A stretch of DNA of 48,447 nt from Oscillospiraceae bacterium (GTDB lineage: Bacteria; Bacillota; Clostridia; Oscillospirales; CAG-272): contig SVSQ01000006.1 in NCBI GenBank assembly GCA_015064245.1, forward strand, positions 1 to 48,447, given 5' to 3'. Each line of letters opens with the position of its first letter. The first letter of the stretch is position 1. The position numbers and the translations under genes are program-made. The notes under the pieces are model-generated. The model searched no databases, had not been told where the DNA came from, and was given only the letters and a program-made list of their open reading frames with translations. This document shows, piece by piece, positions 25,335-35,063 of this stretch.

Positions 25335-25493
25335 TGTGGGAAAAATTGACTAAATCGGTGGAAAACGCGGTGGGAATCTATCTGGATTGTGGAAAACTCT
25401 GTGGAAAAGTCCGTGATTTTGTGGAAAACTATGTGAAAATATGGTGGAAACTGTGGGTTTGGCTGTTGGTATTGTGGAAAACTCTGTGGAAAA
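25335..25493. promoter_or_regulatory. Cluster of DnaA boxes between convergent genes
   Basis: Five copies of TGTGGAAAA (complement TTTTCCACA, one mismatch from the DnaA-box consensus) lie on the same strand at 25388-25396, 25400-25408, 25420-25428, 25473-25481 and 25485-25493. Looser copies occur at 25335, 25357 and 25441. Two pairs have an exact 12-base period. The cluster is insulated between the pduL terminator and the terminator of the opposing gene, about 11 kb from the putative oriC. It may be a DnaA titration or reactivation site, or a second origin element. Confidence 0.75.
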
Positions 25494-25586
25494 CTTAAAA
25501 ATTTAAATACTGCGATTTGCCAGCGTTCTGTTGATGAAGACGTGTTTGTAGTTAGAAAAAATACTGATGCGCATAAGCAAAATTAA

Positions 25587-25617
25587 ACCGAGCTGTGATC
25601 TTTTACACAGCTCGGTC
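25587..25617 (-). terminator. Terminator of the two-TM membrane protein gene
   Basis: ACCGAGCTGTG pairs with CACAGCTCGGT. On the minus strand it is followed by TTTAATTTT. It starts 12 bases after the stop codon. Confidence 0.85.
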
Positions 25618-25628
25618 TTGACCTTTTG

Positions 25629-26324
25629 TCAGACGATATTGTCGTTTTGATTCAGCTTGTCGATGAATTCCTGCATGAAATCCACCAGCATCTCGGTGAG
25701 ATTGTCAGCGAAGGAGATCAGAACGCCGAAAGCGATTATGCAAGCCAGAACGGCGATGAGATTTGTGGGTTTACCGAAGTAAATGGATGCGGCGCGGTCA
25801 TGAAGCTCGTCGGGTATGTAGAATTTTGCGGTCTCAACGTTGAAATTAACTCGTTGCTTGTAGCCGGGATCGTACTCAGAAACAGGCGCGGATTTCTCGG
25901 CAGTCTCAGAGGTTTCAGAGGACTGGGCGCATTGGCTCTGTTCGTTATCCTGCGGATCCTCGTACATACTTTTTTTAGTCTTGAAAACGTACTGCTTGAA
26001 AGCGGGTGCGGTGTCGAAATAACGGCAGTTGGTGTAATATTTACCCTCTTCTGTGACCGCGACGAGCATATTTTTATAGTTGTTGTGGTCCTTGAGGCGG
26101 AATTTTATAAATAACTTACCGGAATAATTAAATTCATCCAGACTGATCGCCGTTTCCGGGGAGTTTGCTTTTTTATCAAGAATGAAGCGGATGAATGCTC
26201 CGAACTTGATTTTGACGACGTAAGAGATCACAATGGCGATGGAAATTCCGATAAAAAGCGACCAAAGCATCACTTTAAGGTTGAAGTCGCCGTTGTAGAT
26301 CAGTATATCTTTTATATTTGGCAT
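25629..26324 (-). CDS. Membrane protein of unknown function
   Basis: A 231-residue protein not recognised as a named family. A transmembrane helix is near residues 17-37 (VMLWSLFIGISIAIVISYVV). A cytoplasmic or soluble middle part follows, with a linker rich in Ser/Glu/Thr near residue 125-145 (SSETSETAEKSAPVSEYDPG). A second helix lies near the C-terminus (IAVLACIIAFGVLISFA), followed by an acidic amphipathic end. The start at 26324 has AAGGAG upstream. The longer ORF to 26447 runs through two parS sites and is rejected. It follows serS on the same strand but has its own terminator; the two parS sites lie in the gap. Confidence 0.75.
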   Translation of the reverse strand: MPNIKDILIYNGDFNLKVMLWSLFIGISIAIVISYVVKIKFGAFIRFILDKKANSPETAISLDEFNYSGKLFIKFRLKDHNNYKNMLVAVTEEGKYYTNCRYFDTAPAFKQYVFKTKKSMYEDPQDNEQSQCAQSSETSETAEKSAPVSEYDPGYKQRVNFNVETAKFYIPDELHDRAASIYFGKPTNLIAVLACIIAFGVLISFADNLTEMLVDFMQEFIDKLNQNDNIV

Positions 26325-26346
26325 TAACGTTCTCCTTTCTAAATAT

Positions 26347-26362
26347 TGTTTCACGTGAAACA
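26347..26362. promoter_or_regulatory. parS site 1
   Basis: A perfect copy of TGTTTCACGTGAAACA, the conserved palindrome loaded by ParB clamps, in the gap between serS and the downstream membrane protein gene. Confidence 0.97.
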
Positions 26363-26430
26363 CCCTGAAGTTTAAGTGTTGAAATCTCTTGTAAAACATC
26401 AAAAAAGCTGTAAAACAAAATGTCCAAAAA

Positions 26431-26446
26431 TGTTTCACGTGAAACA
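26431..26446. promoter_or_regulatory. parS site 2
   Basis: A perfect TGTTTCACGTGAAACA, 84 bases from parS site 1 and 10 bases before the serS terminator. Confidence 0.97.
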
Positions 26447-26455
26447 TTGAGATAA

Positions 26456-26486
26456 AAGGACGGGCGTTTGATTTATGCCCGTCCTT
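26456..26486 (-). terminator. Terminator of serS
   Basis: AAGGACGGGC pairs with GCCCGTCCTT around an 11-base loop, followed on the minus strand by a short T-run, 9 bases after the serS stop. Confidence 0.85.
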
Positions 26487-26494
26487 GAGGTTTA

Positions 26495-27766
26495 TTATCT
26501 GATAACGTCTGTGCCCATGTACTTCTGAAGAACCTCGGGAACGTCGATTCCGCCGTCGTCTCTCTGGAAGTTTTCCATGATAGCTGCGACGGTTCTGCCG
26601 ACTGCAACTCCGGAACCGTTCAAGGTGTGAACGTAACGAGCCTTTGATTTTGCGTCGGTCTTGAAACGGATGTTCGCGCGGCGAGCCTGGTAGTCCTCGA
26701 AGTTGGAGCAGGAGCTGATCTCAACATATCTGTTGTAAGAAGGCATCCAAACCTCGATATCGTAGGTCTTCGCGGAGCTGAATCCGATGTCGCCGGTGGA
26801 GAGGCAGACGACTCTGTGAGGAAGTCCGAGGAGCTGGAGCACTCTCTGGGCATCGAGAGTGAGGGATTCGAGCTCTTCGTAGGATTTATCGGGGTCTGCG
26901 AACTTAACGAGCTCGACCTTGTTGAACTGATGCTGCCTGATCAGACCTCTTGTGTCGCGGCCTGCGGAGCCTGCCTCGGCTCTGAAGCAAGCGGAGTACG
27001 CGCAATACTTGATGGGAAGGTCAGCGGCGTTGAGAATATCGTTCTTATACATGTTCGTAACGGGAACTTCAGCGGTGGGAATGAGGAAATAATCGGTGTT
27101 TGCGACCTTGAAAGCGTCCTCTTCGAACTTAGGAAGCTGACCGGTACCCTGCATGGAGTTTCTGTTTACCATGTAAGGCGGGAAGACTTCGGTGTAGCCG
27201 AACTGCGTGTGGGTGTCGAGGAAGAAGGAAATGATCGCTCTCTCGAGACGTGCGCCGAGTCCTTTGTAGAAGTGGAAGCGCGTGCCGGTGACCTTTCCTG
27301 CGGTCTCGGGATCGAGGATTCCTAGTCTCTGACCAAGCTCCCAGTGAGCTTTGGGCTCGAATTCAAACTTTCTGGGCTCACCCCAACGGCGGATCTCCTC
27401 GTTGTCGCTGTCGTCCTTGCCAACGGGAATGGTTGCGTTGGGCAGGTTAGGAACGGTGAGGAGAAGCATTTCCAGCTCTTTTTCGGTCTCGGCGAGCTTG
27501 TCCTCGTCCTCTTTCATCTCGTCGGTGAGTTTTTTCATCTCCTCGAATATGGGAGCGACGTCCTGATTCTGCTTTTTAAGCATGGGAATCTGCTTGGAAA
27601 CCTCGTTTTTCTTTGCTTTTATTACTTCGGTTGCGGAGATCAGGGTGCGGCGTGTCTCGTCGAGCTCGATTATTCTGTCGATCTCTGCGCTGTAATCCTT
27701 GTTTCTTGTTGCAAGTCTTGCTTTAACTTCATCCGGATTTTCACGGATGGTTCTGATGTCTAACAT
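26495..27766 (-). CDS. serS: Seryl-tRNA synthetase
   Basis: A 423-residue class II synthetase that charges tRNA-Ser and tRNA-Sec with serine. The N-terminal coiled-coil arm covers residues about 25-105 (rich in Lys/Glu). The catalytic core has motif 2 in [22 protein letters not shown] and motif 3 in [18 protein letters not shown] near the end. Length is typical. Upstream (27767-27899) there is no T-box leader, which often controls serS in Firmicutes. SD AAAGGAC is present. It follows parB on the same strand, 133 bases away; the link is positional only. Confidence 0.98.
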   Translation of the reverse strand: MLDIRTIRENPDEVKARLATRNKDYSAEIDRIIELDETRRTLISATEVIKAKKNEVSKQIPMLKKQNQDVAPIFEEMKKLTDEMKEDEDKLAETEKELEMLLLTVPNLPNATIPVGKDDSDNEEIRRWGEPRKFEFEPKAHWELGQRLGILDPETAGKVTGTRFHFYKGLGARLERAIISFFLDTHTQFGYTEVFPPYMVNRNSMQGTGQLPKFEEDAFKVANTDYFLIPTAEVPVTNMYKNDILNAADLPIKYCAYSACFRAEAGSAGRDTRGLIRQHQFNKVELVKFADPDKSYEELESLTLDAQRVLQLLGLPHRVVCLSTGDIGFSSAKTYDIEVWMPSYNRYVEISSCSNFEDYQARRANIRFKTDAKSKARYVHTLNGSGVAVGRTVAAIMENFQRDDGGIDVPEVLQKYMGTDVIR

Positions 27767-27899
27767 TTTCTTTTGTCCTTTCGGTTTTTGTATGTATCTC
27801 TGTTAAATGTTTTTGTTGTTTTTTATATATGCAGAGTTTGATATCTTTGAAAAAATCATCTCTGCGTAGCTTTTCTGGGGGCGATTTGATTAAAAATCT

Positions 27900-28787
27900 T
27901 TAGATATCTTCAAAAAATTCGTCTCCACACAACATTTTCAAAAGTTCTTCGAGGTCTTCGTTGGATGAGAAAGATATCTCGATTCGTTTTGTTTGACCTT
28001 TTCCGGTGATCTTGACCTTTCTGCCAATAACGTCCTCTACTCTCTTCTCGAGCTCGGCGACGTAGTTGACTTTGATCTTCTCTACTTCGACGGGGGCTTC
28101 CTGCTTCTGCATAGCTGCCTGAGTGTTCAAGGTCTTGACGAGGGCTTCAGTAGCGCGAACGGAAAGTTCACGTGAAACAATTGCTTCAGCGGCGCGCGGA
28201 ACATCCTCGGAGTTGGTGAGGCCGAGCAAAGCGCGGGCGTGACCTGCGGAAAGCTTGCCGTCGATGACCATGTCGCAGACGGATTCTGGTAGATCGAGGA
28301 GTCTGATAGCGTTTGCGATAGCGCTGCGGCTCTTGCCTACTCTCTGCGAGAGCTCTTCCTGTGTCATGCTGTGGTCATTCATAAGCGAACGGTACGCCGC
28401 TGCTTCTTCGATGGGGTTCAGATCTTCTCTCTGGAGGTTCTCGATGAGAGCTATCTCGGCGATGGTCTTCTCGTCTGCTTCGAGGATGATGACGGGGATT
28501 TCTTTAAGTCCGGCGATCTTGGATGCTCTCCAGCGGCGTTCGCCCGCGATTATGGAGTAGAATCCGTTGTCCTGCTTGACGACCAGTATAGGCTGAAGCA
28601 CGCCGTTGGATTTGATGGATTCCGCTAACTGATTTAGCGCGTTTTCGTCGAAATTACGTCTCGGTTGATCTTTTCTTGGTTCGATCTCCGAGATTCGGAG
28701 TGTTTTGGGCGATTCGTTCTCTTGCGGTTTGACGCCCTGAGCCTGGAAAAGTGCGCTGAGACCTTTGGCTTGTCCTTTGTTAATCAT
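27900..28787 (-). CDS. parB: Chromosome segregation protein ParB (Spo0J)
   Basis: A 295-residue CTP-dependent DNA clamp that loads at parS and spreads. The N-terminal CTP-binding domain has IAGERRWRASKIAGL and ENLQREDLNPIEEA. The helix-turn-helix (about 120-190) includes TQEELSQRVGKSRSAIANAIRLL, and the C-terminal dimer domain ends the protein. The first 20 residues (GQAKGLSALFQ) resemble the ParA-stimulating N-terminus. It lies 64 bases after parA; five perfect parS sites are within 3 kb. GAGAGGAA lies upstream of the start. A degenerate parS lies inside its own coding sequence. Confidence 0.97.
   Translation of the reverse strand: MINKGQAKGLSALFQAQGVKPQENESPKTLRISEIEPRKDQPRRNFDENALNQLAESIKSNGVLQPILVVKQDNGFYSIIAGERRWRASKIAGLKEIPVIILEADEKTIAEIALIENLQREDLNPIEEAAAYRSLMNDHSMTQEELSQRVGKSRSAIANAIRLLDLPESVCDMVIDGKLSAGHARALLGLTNSEDVPRAAEAIVSRELSVRATEALVKTLNTQAAMQKQEAPVEVEKIKVNYVAELEKRVEDVIGRKVKITGKGQTKRIEISFSSNEDLEELLKMLCGDEFFEDI
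28164..28179. promoter_or_regulatory. Degenerate parS inside parB
   Basis: AAGTTCACGTGAAACA matches 13 of 16 parS positions; only the first three bases differ. In Bacillus subtilis a parS also lies inside spo0J, so a weak site here is plausible. Confidence 0.5.
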
Positions 28788-28851
28788 GGCTTTTCCTCTC
28801 TTTTAGCATATATGTGATTTATTTTGTTTTCTTCATTATATTATATAGGGG

Positions 28852-29619
28852 TTATTCGCTGTCCTCGATACGCTCGAGTATCTCTTTGGAGACGGCTATG
28901 TAGTTCTGTGCGCCCTTGGAAAATTTGTCGAGGTAGAGAATGGGGGTTCCGTACGACGGAGCCTCGGCGAGGCGTACGTTTCTGACGACCGGTGTTTTGA
29001 AAAGCAGGTAGCCGTAATGAGCGCGAAGGTCGTTCATTATGGACTGTGTCAGGTTGAGGCGGCTGTTATACATGGTTATGAGCACGCCGAGCGTCTTAAG
29101 GCTGGGATTGTGGTACGCTTTGATGCTTTCGAGGGTGTTTGTAAGCTGAACTAAGCCTTCGAGAGCGTAAAATTCGCAAGGTAACGGGATGATTATCGAA
29201 TCGGAGGCTACTAATGCGTTGATGGTGATGAGTCCCAAAGTGGGAGGGCAATCTATAAAAATGAAGTCATATTTGTCTTTTATGGGCTGCAGAGCGCGTT
29301 TTAAGATGCGTTCTCTGGATTCCAGGTCTGCAATTTCCAGTTCTGCGCCTGCAAGATCGATGGTTGCGGGCATCAGATCCAGGTTTTTGAACTCGGTCGA
29401 GTATATCGCGTCTTCTGCGGGGAGATTTTCGGTTATGACATGGTAGCTGGACTTGAGTCCGCTTCTGTCCATGTAACCAACGCCCGTAGAGGCGTTACCC
29501 TGCGGGTCAATGTCCACAAGAAGAACCTTTTTGTCGAGAGCGGCGATGGTTGCGGCGATGTTTACCGCAGAAGTTGTCTTTCCTACTCCGCCTTTTTGAT
29601 TAGTAAAGGATATAATCAT
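28852..29619 (-). CDS. parA: Chromosome partitioning ATPase ParA (Soj)
   Basis: A 255-residue deviant Walker ATPase. The N-terminus SFTNQKGGVGKTTSAVNIA holds the deviant Walker A with both Lys residues. Walker A' is in VLLVDIDPQGNAS and Walker B in FIFIDCPPTLG. It drives origin segregation with ParB and, in Bacillus, also modulates DnaA. There is no N-terminal extension, so it is the small chromosomal form. AAAGGAC lies upstream. Two parS sites lie between it and noc. Confidence 0.97.
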   Translation of the reverse strand: MIISFTNQKGGVGKTTSAVNIAATIAALDKKVLLVDIDPQGNASTGVGYMDRSGLKSSYHVITENLPAEDAIYSTEFKNLDLMPATIDLAGAELEIADLESRERILKRALQPIKDKYDFIFIDCPPTLGLITINALVASDSIIIPLPCEFYALEGLVQLTNTLESIKAYHNPSLKTLGVLITMYNSRLNLTQSIMNDLRAHYGYLLFKTPVVRNVRLAEAPSYGTPILYLDKFSKGAQNYIAVSKEILERIEDSE

Positions 29620-29723
29620 ACTGCGTGTCCTTTCTTAAGTCTTCATATTTATTATAACAGTATTGCGCGGATTTGTCAACGGTTTATGCATTTATTTTTA
29701 TAATAAAGTGTTAATTTTCGTGA

Positions 29724-29739
29724 TGTTTCACGTGAAACA
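29724..29739. promoter_or_regulatory. parS site 3
   Basis: A perfect TGTTTCACGTGAAACA in the 176-base parA-noc gap. Together with site 4, 42 bases away, it may let ParB influence parA transcription. Confidence 0.97.
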
Positions 29740-29753
29740 AGGTGCTTGCGTAA

Positions 29754-29793
29754 CAAATACCCGAATGTTTCACGTGAAACATTCGGGTATTTG
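29754..29793. promoter_or_regulatory. parS site 4 centred in a 40-bp perfect palindrome
   Basis: The parS core (29766-29781) is extended on both sides by 12 matching bases (CAAATACCCGAA and its complement TTCGGGTATTTG), giving a 40-base perfect palindrome that starts 2 bases after the noc stop. As RNA it would fold into a 20-bp hairpin, so it probably doubles as the end of the noc message. Confidence 0.95.
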
Positions 29794-29795
29794 GG

Positions 29796-30620
29796 TTAAA
29801 TTGTGAGTTTTGGTATCTGAACGGTGTAGATTATGTCGGAATCCGTTTCGGTTTGGAGTGTCCTGACGGTAAGCCCGCTGCTTCTTGTGGATTCGACTGC
29901 TCTGTTTATGCCTGAGATCAAGTCCTGATAGTTGTATATTTTGGCTTCGCTTTTTGTTTCTGTGGGCGCTATAAGTCTGTCTATGTACTCTTCGGTTTGT
30001 TTTACGTTCAGCGAATGGGTCACAACGTGTGATAGTATGCGCTGGCGTTCATCTGCTGACTTCACGCGCAGTAAGGCTCTTGCGTGTCGTTCGGTTAGAT
30101 TATTCGATAATATGATCGCTTTTTCGGGCTCGGATAGCTTTAAGAGCCTAAGTTTGTTTGCGATCGACGCTTGTGTGAGGGATAATTGAATGGCGATCTG
30201 TTCCTGTGTGAGCTTATGTAGTGCTATCAATGAAGCGATCGCCGCCGCTTCTTCAAAAATGTTGAGGTCGTCACGGTGTAGATTCTCGATTATAGCAAGT
30301 TCTGCGGATTTTTTGGTATCTGATTCTATGATTATACACGGAACTTCCTTGATTCCGATCTGCTTTGCGGCTCGGAGACGTCTCTCCCCTGCTATAAGCT
30401 CGTACTGAAATGATGAATAATTGGATTTTTCGGGGTTTTCTCTCACTGTTAAAGGCTGGATTATGCCGTATTCCTTGATGCTGCTGGATAAACGCTCCAG
30501 ACTCTCCTGCTCGAAGCGGGTTCTGGGTTGACATCGGTTTGGCATTATGGATTCCACGGGAATGAATACTACTCTTCTCTCTTTTTCGATTTGGTTTTCT
30601 CTTTCTTTAGTTTTTGTCAT
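29796..30620 (-). CDS. noc: Nucleoid occlusion protein Noc (ParB paralogue)
   Basis: A 274-residue ParB-family protein. The N domain has IAGERRLRAAKQIGI and IENLHRDDLN. The helix-turn-helix region LTQEQIAIQLSLTQASIANKLRLLKL and the segment SLNVKQTEEYIDRL match Noc closely. The C-terminus (NYQDLISGINRAVESTRSSG ... TVQIPK) also follows Noc. Noc binds its own sites and keeps FtsZ off the nucleoid. The gene sits between rsmG and parA, the usual noc place. The N-terminus (MTKTKERENQIEKERR) is charged and lacks the amphipathic membrane-anchoring helix known in Bacillus Noc. No typical Noc-binding palindrome was found in this window. SD AAAGGAC is present. Confidence 0.88.
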   Translation of the reverse strand: MTKTKERENQIEKERRVVFIPVESIMPNRCQPRTRFEQESLERLSSSIKEYGIIQPLTVRENPEKSNYSSFQYELIAGERRLRAAKQIGIKEVPCIIIESDTKKSAELAIIENLHRDDLNIFEEAAAIASLIALHKLTQEQIAIQLSLTQASIANKLRLLKLSEPEKAIILSNNLTERHARALLRVKSADERQRILSHVVTHSLNVKQTEEYIDRLIAPTETKSEAKIYNYQDLISGINRAVESTRSSGLTVRTLQTETDSDIIYTVQIPKLTI

Positions 30621-30701
30621 TGTTTTGCGCGTCCTTTCTTCTTTGTTTTCAAAAATATCGGGAAATGGCGGGTTTATGTACTTGTTTGTTTCCTTGATAT
30701 G

Positions 30702-30730
30702 ATTTTAACACGAAAAGACGCCGCTTTCAA
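30702..30730 (-). promoter_or_regulatory. Promoter of noc
   Basis: On the minus strand, TTGAAA (30725-30730) and TAAAAT (30702-30707) are separated by 17 bases, 82 bases before the noc start. It may also read into parA and parB. Confidence 0.55.
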
Positions 30731-30775
30731 GCGAAACGCGCCGTCGAATTATGGTTTTTGAGGTGTTAATCTGAA

Positions 30776-30791
30776 TGTTTCACGTGAAACA
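30776..30791. promoter_or_regulatory. parS site 5
   Basis: A perfect TGTTTCACGTGAAACA, 46 bases upstream of the proposed noc promoter, in the noc-rsmG gap. The rest of that gap (30792-31152, 361 bases) shows no gene, repeat or clear structure. Confidence 0.97.
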
Positions 30792-31152
30792 TTAGTTATC
30801 CCGTAGCTCTGTGGCGCATTTTGCGACAAAAAACAAAACGCCGGAATCGATTTTCGTGCATAAACCGAACCTCAGAGGGAGGAAAAGGAACGGATTATTG
30901 TGAAAAACGAATCGACGTTTTAGTGATATGTACTGCGTTTTGCCGTGAAGTTTTACGGCTGCGAAACATTCTTTGGCTTTAAACGACAGTTGGCAGAAGA
31001 AAATTCATAATATTACACATTTCGGCGTGATCTCTTGGAGTTTTTGCCTTCTGTATAATATTATGCGCCCGATATATGAATTATTCGGACATTTTTGGGG
31101 ACTTGCGATGCGGTCTTTCAGCATTTTTTTGCAAAAGACGCCCGCGGTCTCC

Positions 31153-31869
31153 TTAAAGCGGCTTTTTTACTATCTTTGCGTACATTCTCGGGTACTTTTG
31201 GGCGGTTTCTCTGACTTTTCTTATCAGGATCAGGGTTCTTCCCTGCTTTCCGTCGGGCAGTATCAGATCGCGTTTTTCGATCTTTTCAAGCTTTCCGCCA
31301 AGTTCTGCTATGCCCTTTGCCGCTTCTTTATATTCATCTTCGCCTGCAGAACCCTTCATCGCCAGGAAATACCCCCCGACTTTTACAAAAGGCAGCGCCA
31401 GCTCAGCCAGCACGTTCAGTCTTGCGACAGCTCTCGCGGTCACCAGATCGAAGCTTTCCCGCTTATCGGTCTTTGCCAGCTCTTCGGCTCTTGCGGCAAG
31501 CGAAGTGAAATTGCTAAGGTTGTTTTCGGCGGCGAATTTGCGTGAAAATTCCGTCTTTTTCGCGGTGCTGTCCACCGCAAGAATTGTCACGTCGGGACGT
31601 GCTATCGCTATGGGCAGAGACGGAAATCCCGCTCCGCAGCCGATATCCAGCATCGCCGCGCCGTCCTTTATATACTTTTCGGCAAACAGACTATCGCAAA
31701 AATGCAGGGCGCAAACGCCGTTTTCGTCCGTTACCGCAGTAAGATTGTATAATTTATTGGTCTCAACGAGGGATTTGAACAGGTTGTGGAAAACTTCCGA
31801 ACGTTCTGTGTACTCTTCCATGCCGTTGAGTTTGAGCGTGTTTAGAAAAATATTGTCGAATGTAGTCAT
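31153..31869 (-). CDS. rsmG: 16S rRNA (guanine527-N7)-methyltransferase RsmG
   Basis: A 238-residue SAM-dependent methyltransferase that makes m7G527 in 16S rRNA. The SAM-binding motif I is MLDIGCGAGFPSLPIAIARP, followed by ILAVDSTAKKTEF and the TARAVARLNVLAELALP motif. Length is typical. It lies 31 bases downstream of mnmG on the same strand, the normal mnmG-rsmG pair. Loss of RsmG gives low-level streptomycin resistance in other bacteria. The following gap to noc is long (over 500 bases). Confidence 0.96.
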   Translation of the reverse strand: MTTFDNIFLNTLKLNGMEEYTERSEVFHNLFKSLVETNKLYNLTAVTDENGVCALHFCDSLFAEKYIKDGAAMLDIGCGAGFPSLPIAIARPDVTILAVDSTAKKTEFSRKFAAENNLSNFTSLAARAEELAKTDKRESFDLVTARAVARLNVLAELALPFVKVGGYFLAMKGSAGEDEYKEAAKGIAELGGKLEKIEKRDLILPDGKQGRTLILIRKVRETAQKYPRMYAKIVKKPL

Positions 31870-31900
31870 AAATTGTAGTAGACAAAAATTGCTATGGCGT

Positions 31901-33784
<1,884 letters not shown>

Positions 33785-33805
33785 TGTTTGAAATTTGGAT
33801 TAAGA

Positions 33806-34236
33806 TTTATTGTTTGAGTAAATTTTATAATTTTTTATATTCTTTATGTATAGTAGATGCCCATTCATTTCCTTTTCTTTCGAGAAAGAAAAAGAAAGGA
33901 AGTTTTGCATTCTTCGAATGCGGCGAAAGAAAAGGAAAGACCGTGGTAGTACGGAAAGGCTCGCAGAAAATTCGCTCAAAAAGCACGAGCGAATTTTAAG
34001 GTGCAAAATACTGCCGAGTTGCTCCCGCAACACAATAAGTAAGCAAATTGAATGGAAATAAGGGAGTTTAGCATCAATAGGGGGTGGATGTACGCGCAAA
34101 TATAAAGAGAGAGACAATTTTTCCGAAGGAAAATTACCAGATATTCTCTGACATCAATGCCCTTGCGGTGTTGATGTCAGAGAAGCTTTTGCGCAGCTTT
34201 TCTCGAAAAGCGCGTTCTCTCTTATGTTCGCACGAG
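33806..34236. repeat. Mosaic intergenic repeat, copy 9
   Basis: It lies between the mnmG start and rlmH stop. From left: TTTGAGTAAATTTTATAATT, pyrimidine/purine hairpin (TTTCTTTCGAGAAAGAAA), CCGTGGTAG, hairpin AAAATTCGCTC/GAGCGAATTTT, CTGCCGAGTTGCTCCCGCAAC, CCGAAGGAAAATTACC, central hairpin CTCTGACATCAA/TTGATGTCAGAG (34146-34182), end hairpin GCTTTTC/GAAAAGC and ATGTTCGCACGA. It is opposite in orientation to copy 7 after mnmE and shares TTGAGTAAATTTTATAATT with it. Confidence 0.85.
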
Positions 34237-34244
34237 CATCCTTC

Positions 34245-34670
34245 TTAGTGATGGTAATTTCCGTTACTATTGATGTTCAAGGCTCTGTAGAGCTGTTCAA
34301 GGAGAATGACGCGCATGAGCTGGTGGGGGAAGGTCATGGGGGAGAAGGAGAGACGGAAGTCGCAGGCGGCTTTAACGTCCTCGGGAAGCCCGTCTGCGCC
34401 GCCGATAACCAGACTGATAGTACCTTGACCTGCGGTCGCGGCTTTGGCGCACAGAGCGGCAAAATCGGGCGAGGAAAGCTCCTTGCCTTCGATGCACAGC
34501 GCGATCTTATAACTCTTGTCCGCGAGGGCGGGCAACAGTTTTTTATCGTCCTTCAGCTCTACCGTAGTGAGCTTACAGTAAGCGCCCAGACGCTTTTCGT
34601 ATTCTTTACAGGCATCGCGGAGATAATTTTCCCTCAGCGTGCCTACACATATAATTTTGATGTTTAACAT
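34245..34670 (-). CDS. rlmH: 23S rRNA (pseudouridine1915-N3)-methyltransferase RlmH
   Basis: A 141-residue SPOUT-fold methyltransferase that acts on pseudouridine 1915 of 23S rRNA in the assembled 70S ribosome. The start MLNIKIICVG, the SAM-binding knot SLVIGGADGLPEDVKAACDF and the C-terminal ILLEQLYRALNINSNGNYHH are the family pattern (usual ending YRA..I..G.PYH). The SPM in SFSPMTFPHQL is also conserved. Length is typical. The upstream region shows no clear ribosome binding site. It is near a WalJ-like gene, as yydA/rlmH and yycJ are in Bacillus, but with palindromic repeats between them. Confidence 0.95.
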   Translation of the reverse strand: MLNIKIICVGTLRENYLRDACKEYEKRLGAYCKLTTVELKDDKKLLPALADKSYKIALCIEGKELSSPDFAALCAKAATAGQGTISLVIGGADGLPEDVKAACDFRLSFSPMTFPHQLMRVILLEQLYRALNINSNGNYHH

Positions 34671-34739
34671 AGGTTAAGGGGGAGACGGTCGGCAGGTGAG
34701 CACCTGCGGGCAGATAATTATTTAAGTTTTGTTGTTTTT

Positions 34740-34853
34740 CGTAGGGGTGTTCTTTTAACGCCCGCCGGGCGAACACAGTTCGCCCCTACGGGTGTATCGA
34801 TTGATATTTGGTTAAAGTTTGCACACGGGACGTCGAGGCGCCGTCCCCTACCG
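34740..34853. repeat. Two decayed palindromic repeats
   Basis: 34740-34790 keeps CGTAGGGG on one side and GAACACAGTTCGCCCCTACG on the other, a worn copy of the 19016-19085 palindrome. 34828-34853 has GGGACG...CGTCCCC with CGTCGAGG and CCTACC, a worn copy of the 10344-10421 type. Together they fill most of the gap between rlmH and repeat copy 10. Confidence 0.6.
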
Positions 34854-34870
34854 AATTTGAGGGAATTTCT

Positions 34871-35050
34871 TCGTTATGGGTAGGAAATGTACGCTCTTTT
34901 TAAAAGAGGAAACACGGACTTTTTTCGAAGAAAACTCTTAATTATTTTCTTGCGCCGATGCCTACGGGTGTCGGCGTAAGAAAAGTTTTGCGGGTTTGCC
35001 GAAGGCATACAAGGCTTTCTTTCAAAAGCGACCGTATTCTCCTTTTGGAA
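34871..35050. repeat. Mosaic intergenic repeat, copy 10 (short form)
   Basis: It holds only the right-hand part: ATGGGTAGGAAATGTACGC, TCGAAGAAAAC, central hairpin TTCTTGCGCCGA/TCGGCGTAAGAA (within 34945-34984; one G-T wobble), GCGGGTTTGCCGAAGGCATA and AAAAGCGACCGTATTC, ending near the WalJ-like gene stop. Confidence 0.82.
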
Positions 35051-35063
35051 CGCCCGAACATCC

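Noticed and set aside
27767-27899. T-box leader upstream of serS
   Set aside because: Only 133 bases are available, with no T-box sequence, specifier stem or terminator/antiterminator pair.
30973-31545. 190-residue plus-strand ORF upstream of and over rsmG
   Set aside because: More than half overlaps rsmG antisense; the remaining part has no motif or SD, though it lies in a 361-base gap otherwise empty.
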